A stretch of 64,000 nucleotides of DNA from Endozoicomonas sp. Mp262 (GCF_025643335.1 NZ_CP092489.1:4474501-4538500), one strand, 5' to 3'; positions 29,486-38,412 are shown, counted from the first letter of the stretch. Translations and numbers: made by a program. The notes: a model not told the origin generated them from the letters alone.

Positions 29486-31003
29486 TCAGCTTGAGAAATG
29501 AACACCACGGATTTTATAGTGGCCTGTAGGTAACAGACTGAAGCCTTCAACATTTTTTTGCATGCCGGCATTGTAGTATTGGTAATAAAGGGAAATAATC
29601 GGCACTTCTTCCTGAAGTACATTCTGCAGTTCAGCATACAATTTCTGGCGTTGCTGCTGATCAGTGGATTGACGGGCTTTTATAAGCAACTCATCAACGA
29701 CAGGATTACTGTAGAAAGAACGGTTACCCGCCCCTCCGTGCGTTTTAGAGCTAAACAGGGCATACAGGCCATAGTCTGCATCGCCAGTCACAGACACCCA
29801 ACCCATCATAAACATTTCATGCTCACCACGGGATGTCCCATCCAGAAATGCACCCCATTCAGTCACCTCGATCGCCATATCAATACCCACTTTACGCAAC
29901 TGGGCCTGCAAGACCTGAGCCGTTTGAATGGAACCGGGTGTATCATTCATCCAGATTGAAGTTTTAAAGCCGTTAGGGTAGCCGGCTTCTTTCAGCAGTT
30001 CACGAGCCTTTTCCAAATTTTGATGATACTGCTTGGCATTCGGATTATAACCAAAAACTTTTGGCCCAATAGGTGAGTTTGAAGGAATACCTGAACCCAA
30101 CAGCACTGCATCAATAACATCATTGGGGTTTAGTGCATAAGCCACTGCCTGACGCACTTTGACATTATTGAAAGGTGCTTTGTTAACATTAAAACCCACA
30201 TAAGCTTGAGAAAGTGATTCCTCCTCAGCCAATGCCAGGCGCTTATCGTTTCTGACAACGTCCTTATCAATGGCACTGATGTCGTAAGCAATGTCAATTT
30301 CGCCAGTTTCAAGACCTATTGCCCGGTTAGTACCTTCAGGCACATTTCTGAACACGACCTTTTCAACATCCTGTTTTCCACCATAATAATCATCAAAGGC
30401 TGCCAGTACGATTCTGTCCCCTGCCGCCCAACTGTCTATTTTAAAAGGTCCGGTACCGACAGGGTGCTGCCCAAAGTTGTCTCCCTCTTTCTTCACTGCC
30501 TTTTCACTGAGAATAGAAGACGATGTATGAGCCAGATGATAAAGCAAAGGTCCAAATGGGTATTTAGTGACAATCTTAACCGTGTATTCGTCAATAATCT
30601 CCACTCGATCAAGTGCTCCAACAATATGGGCAACAGAAGGCGAGGCCATCATTCGGTCAAATGAGAATTTAACATCCGAGGCTTTCATTTCCTCGCCGTT
30701 ATGAAATTTAACACCCTCTCTTAAATGGAAAACAGTGGCGTAATCATCAACCTGCTCCCAGGACTTGGCCAGCCCTGGAATAATATTCATATCGTGATCG
30801 ATTTCCACCAGTTGGCTAAACAGCTGGGCAGTTACCCTTGAAGAGGTCTGATCATTAGTAGCATGAGGGTCAAGAGTTTTTGCATCAGCCATCTGAGCCA
30901 CCACCAGCGAGTCTTTATCTCCACTTGACTCCGGTGCTCCCCCACATGCTGAAATAAGTACAGACGCAGCCATTATTACGGCAAGTCTCAATCTTTTATG
31001 CAT
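29486..31003 (-). CDS. dppA: Peptide ABC transporter substrate-binding lipoprotein
   Basis: A 505-residue periplasmic binding protein of the SBP_bac_5 family, which delivers peptides (sometimes nickel or glutathione) to DppBC. The lipoprotein signal ends in LISAC, so it is anchored by Cys20. The mature protein begins with KTLDPHATNDQTSSRVTAQL and contains FHLREGVKFHNGEEMKASDV and GYPNGFKTSIWMND, all family hallmarks. It is the first gene of the dppABCDF operon. About 170 bp upstream is a small zinc-ribbon frame in the same direction. The exact substrate cannot be told from sequence. Confidence 0.92.
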   Translation of the reverse strand: MHKRLRLAVIMAASVLISACGGAPESSGDKDSLVVAQMADAKTLDPHATNDQTSSRVTAQLFSQLVEIDHDMNIIPGLAKSWEQVDDYATVFHLREGVKFHNGEEMKASDVKFSFDRMMASPSVAHIVGALDRVEIIDEYTVKIVTKYPFGPLLYHLAHTSSSILSEKAVKKEGDNFGQHPVGTGPFKIDSWAAGDRIVLAAFDDYYGGKQDVEKVVFRNVPEGTNRAIGLETGEIDIAYDISAIDKDVVRNDKRLALAEEESLSQAYVGFNVNKAPFNNVKVRQAVAYALNPNDVIDAVLLGSGIPSNSPIGPKVFGYNPNAKQYHQNLEKARELLKEAGYPNGFKTSIWMNDTPGSIQTAQVLQAQLRKVGIDMAIEVTEWGAFLDGTSRGEHEMFMMGWVSVTGDADYGLYALFSSKTHGGAGNRSFYSNPVVDELLIKARQSTDQQQRQKLYAELQNVLQEEVPIISLYYQYYNAGMQKNVEGFSLLPTGHYKIRGVHFSS

Positions 31004-31172
31004 TTATAGTTACCGCTTTACATATAATACGCACCAGTACTTTACCTAACAAAAATAAACAAATGTACCAGTATTAGCGGAAGTCTTTACCTTTTATTGA
31101 TATACGTCTGTTTTTGGAGTGATTTAAAAAAATGATTGTTTATAAACTAACAGATTCTAAAACCAGAATAAC

Positions 31173-31331
31173 CTAAAACACCACCGGGGAACCATGACCT
31201 ATCGGTATAAAAAAAATAGCGCCGCACTTCGAACACTTGTACTTCTTTTTAGTACGCTGAGTCACTACACGCTCAATAAATCCTCTTTTAACCCTCAAAG
31301 CCGTTGACTTCTGATGGCACTTACGACACAT
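31173..31331 (-). CDS. Zinc-ribbon microprotein (52 residues)
   Basis: A short frame upstream of dppA. It begins MCRKCHQKS and later has KKKYKCSKCGAIFF, so two CxxC knuckles 31 residues apart form a plausible zinc ribbon. The spacer is basic. The ATG at 31331 follows a run of eight G, an unusual ribosome binding site. The frame stays open for 22 further codons upstream (including KIKAKGDSFLVVIGGG) with no standard start, so the real protein may be longer or this may be the end of a decayed gene. No family was recognised. Confidence 0.4.
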   Translation of the reverse strand: MCRKCHQKSTALRVKRGFIERVVTQRTKKKYKCSKCGAIFFIPIGHGSPVVF

Positions 31332-31499
31332 ACCCCCCCCAATTACAACAAGAAAGCTATCACCTTTAGCTTTTATTTTTATATTGTAGTCAAATGCATT
31401 TTCAAATCAATACACAACAGTGGATTTGTATATAAAAAGAACGCTAAACCGTGCCCAGTCAGAAACCCATTGTTTTATGGATCTGCGAAGGGCACGCAT

Positions 31500-31519
31500 T
31501 AGGGGCTGTTGACGTTTAA
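31500..31519. repeat. Lone end of MITE-like element 2
   Basis: TAGGGGCTGTTGACGTTTAA matches the terminal inverted repeat of the element at 5832-6098. No partner end was found nearby. It forms the stop region of the vanZ-like gene (TAA followed by ACGTCAACAGCC on the minus strand). Confidence 0.55.
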
Positions 31520-31875
31520 TAGGCAATAAATCTCACCAGAAGGTATCCGCCAATACCCAAAAGGTCAGCAATGATATCTCCCATACTGAACTCCCGATAC
31601 CCGGTCATTTTCTGGAAGACTTCAATGAGCATCCCAAAACCTAACAGACAGGCAGGCTTCCATAGAGGCATGCCTTCTGTAGGAAATGCCATATCCATCA
31701 TGGCAAATAACACCAAAAAGGTCAGTGCATGCTTCACCTTGTCGTTCATAAACCCCGTAGGGTCAGCATGACCAGGGATCAGTGCCATAAATAAGGCAAA
31801 GGCAGCGGCAGCAAAAAACAGTCCCTTAAACCAGATAGATGGGATTTCCTGCAAGAAGACCATCAGCTTTTCCAT
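31516..31875 (-). CDS. VanZ-like membrane protein
   Basis: A 119-residue protein with about four hydrophobic segments and the VanZ-type pattern NDKVKHALTFLVLFAMMD followed by GFGMLIEVFQKMTGYREFSMGDIIADLLG. The start at 31875 lies one base past the uppP stop codon, so the two are co-transcribed. VanZ-like proteins are of uncertain function; some influence resistance to glycopeptides. The C-terminus ends inside a lone MITE end, so its last residues may not be original. Confidence 0.85.
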   Translation of the reverse strand: MEKLMVFLQEIPSIWFKGLFFAAAAFALFMALIPGHADPTGFMNDKVKHALTFLVLFAMMDMAFPTEGMPLWKPACLLGFGMLIEVFQKMTGYREFSMGDIIADLLGIGGYLLVRFIAY

Positions 31876-31876
31876 A

Positions 31877-32674
31877 CTACACCATAAACAGTAGAACCAG
31901 CCCTAGTGCCAAACGATAAACCACAAAAGGCATAAGCCCCATTCGATTAATCACTCCCAGGAACAGGTGAATACATAGCATGGCACTGACACCTGACAAC
32001 ACTGCACCACCAGCCAGCACACCCCAGTCTACAGCCACCGGCGATTTAACCAGATCCAGGGTTAGCAGCAGGCCCGCCCCCATAATAACAGGGATAGACA
32101 ACAGGAAAGAGAAGCGTGCCGCGGCTTCCCGGTTAAAACCCATCATCAGCGCTGCCGTCATGGTTATACCAGAACGGGATGTACCGGGAATCAGAGAAAG
32201 CATTTGTGAAAAACCAATAATCATAGCCTGCCCCAAGGTCATCTTTTCAAGACTGATCACTCGTTTGCCATAATGATCCGCGACACCCAAAAGAGCACCA
32301 AAGATAAGGGTTGTAGACATGATAATCGTAACAGAGCGCATTGATTCATCCAGCCCCGTGCTTTTCAGCAATAAGCCAAAAAGCACCGCCGGAATCGTTG
32401 CCAGTCCCACAAACCAGGCCATACGGCTGTGTGGGGTAGCACCTTTACCGGCCAGGGAGAGTACCCAGTCACGAATCAACAGGCCGATGTCCTTGCGGAA
32501 ATAAATGATCACCGCTGTCAGTGTTCCGATATGCACGGCCACATCAAAAGCCAACCCCTGATCAGGCCAGCTCAGCAACTGGGCAGGAAGAATCAGGTGC
32601 GCCGAACTGGAGACCGGCAAAAACTCGGTTAATCCCTGAATCAGTGCCAGGGCAACAATTTGAATTAAATCCAT
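31877..32674 (-). CDS. uppP: Undecaprenyl-diphosphatase UppP (BacA)
   Basis: An integral-membrane phosphatase that converts undecaprenyl diphosphate to the monophosphate on the outer leaflet, recycling the lipid carrier for cell wall and polysaccharide synthesis. Active-site segments are QGLTEFLPVSSSAHLILPAQ and SLIPGTSRSGITMTAALMMG. The length of 265 residues and eight or so helices are standard. It is followed directly by the vanZ-like gene. The DUF368 gene upstream, separated by a nested repeat, likely moves the product back across the membrane. Confidence 0.95.
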   Translation of the reverse strand: MDLIQIVALALIQGLTEFLPVSSSAHLILPAQLLSWPDQGLAFDVAVHIGTLTAVIIYFRKDIGLLIRDWVLSLAGKGATPHSRMAWFVGLATIPAVLFGLLLKSTGLDESMRSVTIIMSTTLIFGALLGVADHYGKRVISLEKMTLGQAMIIGFSQMLSLIPGTSRSGITMTAALMMGFNREAAARFSFLLSIPVIMGAGLLLTLDLVKSPVAVDWGVLAGGAVLSGVSAMLCIHLFLGVINRMGLMPFVVYRLALGLVLLFMV

Positions 32675-32725
32675 AACAACAATGAGGTACTCAATTATTT
32701 CTTGCTACAAAGGTTAAATGGTAGT

Positions 32726-32986
32726 CTCGTTCCCAGCGTCCCCGCTGGGAATGCATACGGATATCTCTACCTGTTACAGCTTGGAAAGATATGCATTCCC
32801 AGGCTGGAGAGGGTGTCGCGAAACTAAATCCAGCGTGCACAAAACGAGATTGATTCTCTTTTTTTTAACCGCAAAGACACGGAGGCACGGAGATTTATAG
32901 TTTAAAGATATAAAAACTCTGTGCCTCCGTGTCTTTGTGGTTAATAAAAATACCTTTCGCGACACCCTCTGGAGCCTGGGAACGAG
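32726..32986. repeat. Nested palindromic repeat, copy 1 (three layers)
   Basis: Outer layer: CTCGTTCCCAGCG...CTGGGAACGAG (32726-32986). Middle layer: GAGGGTGTCGCGAAA...TTTCGCGACACCCTC (32809-32969). Inner layer: AACCGCAAAGACACGGAGGC...CTCCGTGTCTTTGTGGTT (32867-32942). Each layer is palindromic and sits inside the previous one. It fills the space between uppP and the DUF368 gene and has no coding capacity. Copies 2 and 3 lie at 33907-34255 and 35140-35240. Confidence 0.85.
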
Positions 32987-32987
32987 C

Positions 32988-33875
32988 TTACCGTTGAGCC
33001 AGGCGCTCAACAGCCAGCACTATGATAATCGCCAGTAGCGCCATAGGAATAGCGATAGCCAGCTGGGCACTTTCACCGGTCAGCTGCTCATACGTCTGCG
33101 GCAGGATATTAACCATGGTATCGGTATCCACCTGTTTCCATGGCCAAAGTTTATTAACCGATCCCAGCATTAAACCGGTCAGGAATGCAAAGGTCATGGA
33201 ACGAACATGTATCAGCAACCAGCTTAATACCCGGGAGAATATCAGCAAGCCAATAACGCAGCCAGCCGCCAAAACACCCAGTACCATAAAATTCAATGTG
33301 CTGACTGCATTTAGTACGGGCTGGTAGACCCCCATTAATAACAACAGAAAGCTTCCGGAAATACCCGGCAATATCATGGCACAAACGGCTACCGCACCAC
33401 AGGCAAAAAACACCGGCAGGCTGGGGTCTGCCGCATGGGCCGGAGTCATTCCGGAGATCCACCAGGCCAGGCCTGCACCCACGACCAAACTGACAAAGGT
33501 GGTTATCTGTAATCCCGGCAGCTGTCTCAACATATGCCATACCGATACCAGCACCAGCCCCACAAAGAAAGACCAGACCGGAATGGGATGGGTTACCAGC
33601 AACCAGCTAATCAATTTGGCCAGGGTAAACAGGCTAAGAAAAATACCACAGCCCAGGGTCAACAGAAACGAGCCATTAATAAAGTGCCAAAAAGCAAAGA
33701 AGCCCTGACGGAATAACACCCCCAAGGCTTCAGGCCCCACTTTTTTGATACTGCCCAGCAGCTCATCATAAATGCCCGTAATAAATGCGATGGTGCCACC
33801 GGACACCCCGGGTACGACATCCGCCGCCCCCATCGCGATGCCTTTAAAAAAAAGCAGGAGAGGATTTTTTACCAT
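32988..33875 (-). CDS. popT: DUF368 polyprenyl-phosphate transporter
   Basis: A 295-residue membrane protein with the DUF368 signature KGIAMGAADVVPGVSGGTIA and the internal repeat FACGAVAVCAMILPGISGSFLLLLMG. DUF368 proteins (PopT) return undecaprenyl phosphate from the outer to the inner leaflet, completing lipid-carrier recycling. The neighbouring uppP makes that same substrate, which supports the role. About eight membrane helices are visible. The TAA stop touches the nested repeat on its left. Confidence 0.9.
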   Translation of the reverse strand: MVKNPLLLFFKGIAMGAADVVPGVSGGTIAFITGIYDELLGSIKKVGPEALGVLFRQGFFAFWHFINGSFLLTLGCGIFLSLFTLAKLISWLLVTHPIPVWSFFVGLVLVSVWHMLRQLPGLQITTFVSLVVGAGLAWWISGMTPAHAADPSLPVFFACGAVAVCAMILPGISGSFLLLLMGVYQPVLNAVSTLNFMVLGVLAAGCVIGLLIFSRVLSWLLIHVRSMTFAFLTGLMLGSVNKLWPWKQVDTDTMVNILPQTYEQLTGESAQLAIAIPMALLAIIIVLAVERLAQR

Positions 33876-33906
33876 ACAAATTCTTTTTGGGTTGATGGTT
33901 AATTTT

Positions 33907-34255
33907 CTCGTTCCCAGCGTCCCGAGGGTGTCGCGAAACTTAGTTCAGCGTGAAAAACCGGGAGCTGTTTCTCTTTCTTTTCACCACAGAGGCACAGAGA
34001 GCACAGAGGTTTACTGCTTTAAGAGTATGAAAACTCTGTGTCCTCTGTGCCTCTGTGGTGAATCAAAACATCTTTTGCGACAGCCTCTCCCCGCTGGGAA
34101 TGCATACGGCTACTACCAATCAGCACTGCACTCTATAGCATGGGGAGGTCTGCATTCCCAGGGAGGAAACGAGGCTATAAATCTCCGTGCCTTTGTGTCT
34201 CCGTGGTTAATAAAAATATCTTTCGCGACACCCTCAGGACCCTGGGAACGAGGCT
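33907..34255. repeat. Nested palindromic repeat, copy 2
   Basis: Outer arms CTCGTTCCCAGCG (33907) and CCCAGGGAGGAAACGAG (to 34173). The middle layer (33924-34087, GAGGGTGTCGCGAAAC...TTTGCGACAGCCTC) is inserted close to the left arm. The inner palindrome at 33982-34060 begins CACCACAGAGGCACAGAG. An extra right half of the same structure follows (34174-34255: TCCGTGCCTTTGTGTCTCCG, TTTCGCGACACCCTC, CTGGGAACGAG). The insertion point within the outer layer differs from copy 1, so the layers moved independently. Confidence 0.8.
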
Positions 34256-34269
34256 ATAACCATTAACAA

Positions 34270-35100
34270 TTAACTGGAGTGGTACAAATTGTCATAACAG
34301 TAGTTAGTGGCTTCAATAAAGCCTTCTACACTGCCACAGTCAAAACGTTTGCCCTTGAATTTATAGGCCAGCACACATCCCTCCCTGGCCTGCTTCATCA
34401 ATGCATCAGTAATCTGAATTTCACCGCCCTTGCCTGGTTCAGTGTCTGCAATCAGATCAAAGATATCCGGGGTCAGGATATAGCGGCCAATGATAGCCAG
34501 GTTACTTGGTGCATCTTCCTTCGCCGGCTTTTCCACCATATCAGTCACCCGCAGAATATCCTCACGGATTTCAGTGCCGGCAATAACACCGTATTTATGC
34601 ACTTCGTCTTCCGGCACTTCCTGAACAGCAACAATAGAGCAACGGAACTGATGGTAAAGCGCTGCCATCTGGCTCAGTACACCCGGGCCATCCGGATTCA
34701 CACACAGGTCATCGGCCAGGACAACAGCAAAAGGCTGATCACCCACCAGCGTCTGACCGGTCAGAATAGCATGTCCCAGGCCTTTCATTTCCATCTGGCG
34801 CGTATGGGAGAAAGTGCACTCATTAATCAGGGCACGGATATCTGTCAGCAGGGCTTCTTTACCGGTGCCGCTGATCTGGTGCTCCAGCTCGAAATTAGTA
34901 TCAAAATGGTCTTCCAGCGCACGCTTGCCACGACCTGTCACCATACAGATTTCATTCATTCCGGCATCACGGGCCTCCTCCACACCGTACTCAATAAGCG
35001 GCTTGTTCACCACCGGCATCATTTCCTTGGGCATGGACTTGGTAGCCGGCAGAAAGCGGGTACCATAACCAGCAGCCGGGAATAAACACTTCTTAATCAT
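34270..35100 (-). CDS. galU: UTP-glucose-1-phosphate uridylyltransferase
   Basis: Makes UDP-glucose from UTP and glucose-1-phosphate for envelope and exopolysaccharide synthesis. The nucleotide-binding N-terminus reads KKCLFPAAGYGTRFLPATKS, with MPKEMMPVVNKPLIEY next; GRGKRALEDHFD and VLADDLCVNPDGPG are further family motifs. The ATG at 35100 (preceded by AAGAGAAAA) gives the standard 276 residues; the longer frame to 35169 runs into repeat DNA. It supplies substrate for GalE here and for the broken Ugd at 57.9 kb. Confidence 0.95.
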   Translation of the reverse strand: MIKKCLFPAAGYGTRFLPATKSMPKEMMPVVNKPLIEYGVEEARDAGMNEICMVTGRGKRALEDHFDTNFELEHQISGTGKEALLTDIRALINECTFSHTRQMEMKGLGHAILTGQTLVGDQPFAVVLADDLCVNPDGPGVLSQMAALYHQFRCSIVAVQEVPEDEVHKYGVIAGTEIREDILRVTDMVEKPAKEDAPSNLAIIGRYILTPDIFDLIADTEPGKGGEIQITDALMKQAREGCVLAYKFKGKRFDCGSVEGFIEATNYCYDNLYHSS

Positions 35101-35139
35101 TCGTTTTCTCTTAATTAACATTTTTTTCAAGGGGAATTT

Positions 35140-35240
35140 CTCGTTCCCAGCATCCTGAGGGTGTCGCAAAGCTTAATGCAGCACACAGAAAGCAGGTCAG
35201 CTTCTCCTTTTGCGACAGCCTCTGGAGCCAGGGAATGAAG
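35140..35240. repeat. Nested palindromic repeat, copy 3
   Basis: Outer arm CTCGTTCCCAGCATCC, middle layer GAGGGTGTCGCAAAGC...TTTTGCGACAGCCTC (35157-35222), outer arm TGGAGCCAGGGAATGAAG. The inner hydrogenated-like CACAAAG palindrome of copies 1 and 2 is absent, so this copy shows the two-layer state. It lies between galE and galU. Confidence 0.8.
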
Positions 35241-35274
35241 TTAAAACTACCGACCATCCCCTATTAACTATTCT

Positions 35275-36291
35275 CTAATTCCCATAACCCGCGGGATTCT
35301 CGGACTGCCAGCGCCAGGAGTCCACCATTATATCATCCAGGGTATGCTCCGCTTTCCAGCCCAGTTCCCGCTCTGCCTTCTCCGGATGGGCATAACAGGC
35401 GGCAATATCACCCGGGCGGCGGTCAGCAATCACATACGGGACTTCACGGCCTGAAGCCATTTCAAAGGCCTTTACCATCTCCAGTACACTGAAGCCTTTA
35501 CCCACGCCAAGATTCCAGACATGGCAGTCCCGGTTATCATCCGCCAGTTTTTCCAATGCCCTGACATGACCCCGAGCCAGATCCACCACATGAATATAGT
35601 CACGGACACCGGTGCCATCTTTGGTGGGGTAATCATCACCAAAGACACTCAGGCGCGCCAGCTTACCAATAGCCACCTGGGAAATATAGGGCATCAGGTT
35701 ATTGGGAATATCATTGGGATCTTCACCGATCATACCTGATGGGTGTGCTCCCACCGGGTTAAAATAGCGCAGCAGGGCAATATTCCAGGTATTATCAGAC
35801 TTATAAAGCGCCCGCAACATTTCTTCAATCACCAGTTTGGAATGACCATAGGGATTGGTTGCTGACAGTGGAAAGTCTTCCTTAATAGGGAGCGCATGGG
35901 GATCACCATAAACCGTGGCAGATGAACTGAAAATCATCTTTTTGACATCAAATTCCGCCATCACCTGACACAGGGTAATGGTACCACTGATATTATTTTC
36001 ATAATATTTCAGGGGCATTTCACAGGACTCACCCACAGCCTTCAGGCCAGCAAAATGCATGACAGCATCAAATTTATGAGCTGTGAACATCTGCCGGAGC
36101 AAGTGCTTATCACGAATATCCCCTTCAATAAACGGAATAACGCCACCTGTGATTTGTTCGACACGCCTCAGCGCTTCCGGGGAGCTATTGCACAGATTGT
36201 CCAGCACGACAATATGGTGGCCTGCTTCCAGCAATTCAACGCAGGTATGGGAACCGATATAACCGGCTCCTCCGGTAACGAGTATTTTCAT
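35275..36291 (-). CDS. galE: UDP-glucose 4-epimerase
   Basis: Interconverts UDP-glucose and UDP-galactose. The NAD-binding motif is VTGGAGYIGSHTCVELLEAG; the catalytic pair is Ser in FSSSATVYG and the YxxxK motif in NPYGHSKLVIEEML. RDYIHVVDLARGHV is the usual C-terminal block. The ATG at 36291 (MKILVTGG) gives 338 residues, the family norm; the longer frame to 36378 adds an unrelated N-terminus. GalE follows the same direction as galU but a repeat separates them, so co-transcription is uncertain. Confidence 0.95.
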   Translation of the reverse strand: MKILVTGGAGYIGSHTCVELLEAGHHIVVLDNLCNSSPEALRRVEQITGGVIPFIEGDIRDKHLLRQMFTAHKFDAVMHFAGLKAVGESCEMPLKYYENNISGTITLCQVMAEFDVKKMIFSSSATVYGDPHALPIKEDFPLSATNPYGHSKLVIEEMLRALYKSDNTWNIALLRYFNPVGAHPSGMIGEDPNDIPNNLMPYISQVAIGKLARLSVFGDDYPTKDGTGVRDYIHVVDLARGHVRALEKLADDNRDCHVWNLGVGKGFSVLEMVKAFEMASGREVPYVIADRRPGDIAACYAHPEKAERELGWKAEHTLDDIMVDSWRWQSENPAGYGN

Positions 36292-36436
36292 AAATATCTT
36301 TTCTATATACGAACTTTTCCTAAGGTGCGCTATGGTACACCTAAAGAAGAATAGATATAAACCAATAACCACAGGCAAAGTTTGCTTTATGGCTGCCGAT
36401 CAATACCCTCTATAATCATCCTGGGGACCTGATGGC

Positions 36437-37354
36437 ATGCCTGCTTTTCCACCACTTTTTTTATTGCTTTTCCTCTCTATCAGCAATGGTGCCTCCGGAT
36501 CGGTATCCGGCCCTATTGAGCCTGCCTATGGTGACGGCAATCAATGCCTACAGGCCGGAGTCATCCACCGGAGTCAGTGGCCCTCGCAGTTTAAGCGCTT
36601 GTTTGCGCATTTTCAGCGGGGCAGGCTACTGCACCTTGCCCGCTGTGACCAAAGTACCCAACAGCAGTGGCAAGTGGATGAGAAGGGTATTACCCATACC
36701 GCAGGACGCCTGATGGTAAAAGGCATCGGGCGACGCTTTATCCCCCAAATCAGCCGTACCTCCCGGAGCAAGTCACTTTACCCGGTCTTTCTGGAACAGG
36801 GACACCTGGTATTTGAACGAAAAAACCAACGCTATTGTATTACCAGCAATGCCGCACCCTTTTTTGATATTCACCCCCTTGAGCAATGCCTTGAAGATGA
36901 ATCCCTGAAACAGTCCAGTCGCTGGCTGTTTGCCCTGCCACCCGACCCCGGGGATGCCGGTCTGGTTGGACTCACCGGCATTGACAGCAACCGGGATGGT
37001 ATCAGGGATGATGTGGAGCGGTTTATTGAAAAAGAGCTGGCTGATTCAGGGCAGGCCAGGGAAGTGGCTAGAAAGTTGGCTGTTATTGAGCAAAAAATGA
37101 TAACTAACAGTAATGATAAAGAATTTATTCTAAATATTGAACCCACCCAAACGGCCAACTTCCTATGCCTAATGCACACTATGGAAAATCAAGATATTAG
37201 TGGTTATAGAACAAAGAAGAAGGCTCAAACATTTAACACAATCGAAAGATTAAAGGCCTGGAATAAAATCAATAGCTACTTCAGCGGGATGACATTTTCT
37301 ATACCAGATGATTTGTCAACGCAATGCGACTTTGACAATCATGTAAATAATTAG
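36437..37354 (+). CDS. Hypothetical exported protein with a calcium-binding-type motif
   Basis: A 305-residue protein with a hydrophobic signal-like start (FPPLFLLLFLSISNGASG). The N-terminal half has three or four cysteines that could form disulfides. The middle contains GIDSNRDGIRDDVERFI, which matches the DxNxDGxxD calcium loop of thrombospondin-type-3 or dockerin-like repeats. No family is recognised for the rest. It is followed after eight bases by the KTSC-domain gene, so the two are probably co-transcribed. Location is likely periplasmic or extracellular. Confidence 0.7.
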   Translation: MPAFPPLFLLLFLSISNGASGSVSGPIEPAYGDGNQCLQAGVIHRSQWPSQFKRLFAHFQRGRLLHLARCDQSTQQQWQVDEKGITHTAGRLMVKGIGRRFIPQISRTSRSKSLYPVFLEQGHLVFERKNQRYCITSNAAPFFDIHPLEQCLEDESLKQSSRWLFALPPDPGDAGLVGLTGIDSNRDGIRDDVERFIEKELADSGQAREVARKLAVIEQKMITNSNDKEFILNIEPTQTANFLCLMHTMENQDISGYRTKKKAQTFNTIERLKAWNKINSYFSGMTFSIPDDLSTQCDFDNHVNN

Positions 37355-37362
37355 GCCCAGCT

Positions 37363-38412
37363 ATGAAAAAAACAATCAGTTTCTTTATAATTATATTTTT
37401 AAACCAACATGTATTAGCAAATACATGCTCAGTAAAAAATCCAGAAATCAGAGTCTATTTTGGTAATGGAATGCTGAATAGCACCAAGGATGCTATTCAA
37501 TCTCAAATAGAACTAAAAAAGCTTTTAAGAAATAACCTACCTGGCTATAAAGTATCGTACACTTTATCCTACAACCACAACGAAAACCCCCTATTCCAAC
37601 TACTCGAACTCTCCCGCCAGAAAGGAATACAAGACTGGGGACAGTTATTTCTCTGGTTATCCGGCCTTAAGGTGGCGCCTGACTGGTTTCAGGAAGGCCT
37701 GCTTGATATAGCAGCCCATACCCGATCGATTGATTACCTGATTGACTTCGATTTAAAAAAGCATGTTATCAGTTACAAGCAAGCCATTGAAAACTGTCAG
37801 AAAGTGCTGCTGGTTGCCCACTCACAAGGTAACTTTTACGGCAATGCTGCCTGGTACCAAGTCTATGCTGCCACTCTGCAAGGGCTACCTATCAACAAAT
37901 TACGAGTCATGGGCATGGTGTCAGTGGGCACCCCGGCAAGCCATATGGGGGCACCACTATTTTACGAAGGCGACCATCGCTTAATCACGCGCTATAGCAC
38001 CCTGGATAGTGACCTGATTATCAATGCCTATCGATTGATTGGCCTGACTCCCATGGCCGCCAACCTGACTAATAGCCAGAGTAGCCCTGACTGGCTGGAT
38101 CATAGCTTTACCGACGCCTATCTGGGAGTTAACCACAGCCGCAATGTCATAAGAAACCAAATACGACAGGTTGCCTACTCTCTGGAAACCCTGCCCTTTG
38201 ACCGCCAGCCCCTGAATTCCTCAGCCCTGGCCTCGGCAGGCTATGACCCTGCTGCACAAATCCTTGAAGTTGAGTTTGCCGGTAACGGCAGTGTTTACCG
38301 CTATTATGATGTGCCTGAAACGATTTACCAAAGCCTGATCTCTGCCAGTTCAGTGGGTGGGTATTACAACAGTTCTATTCGTGGACAGTTTATTTCCCGA
38401 CGGCTGTATTAG
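37363..38412 (+). CDS. Exported alpha/beta-hydrolase-like protein with C-terminal KTSC domain
   Basis: A 349-residue protein with a signal peptide (ISFFIIIFLNQHVLA). The central part has CQKVLLVAHSQGNFYGNAAW, a nucleophile elbow of the lipase/esterase type (AHSQG), and a possible His near SPDWLDHSFTDAY. The last 65 residues match a KTSC domain: NSSALASAGYDPAAQILEVE, VYRYYDVPETIYQSLISAS and GGYYNSSIRGQF. KTSC domains are small modules of unknown role, usually in short cytoplasmic proteins, so fusion to an exported hydrolase is unusual. It follows the previous exported gene by eight bases. Confidence 0.75.
   Translation: MKKTISFFIIIFLNQHVLANTCSVKNPEIRVYFGNGMLNSTKDAIQSQIELKKLLRNNLPGYKVSYTLSYNHNENPLFQLLELSRQKGIQDWGQLFLWLSGLKVAPDWFQEGLLDIAAHTRSIDYLIDFDLKKHVISYKQAIENCQKVLLVAHSQGNFYGNAAWYQVYAATLQGLPINKLRVMGMVSVGTPASHMGAPLFYEGDHRLITRYSTLDSDLIINAYRLIGLTPMAANLTNSQSSPDWLDHSFTDAYLGVNHSRNVIRNQIRQVAYSLETLPFDRQPLNSSALASAGYDPAAQILEVEFAGNGSVYRYYDVPETIYQSLISASSVGGYYNSSIRGQFISRRLY

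Noticed and set aside
34279-35085. Plus-strand frame of 268 codons across galU
   Set aside because: Antisense shadow of galU with no recognisable domain.
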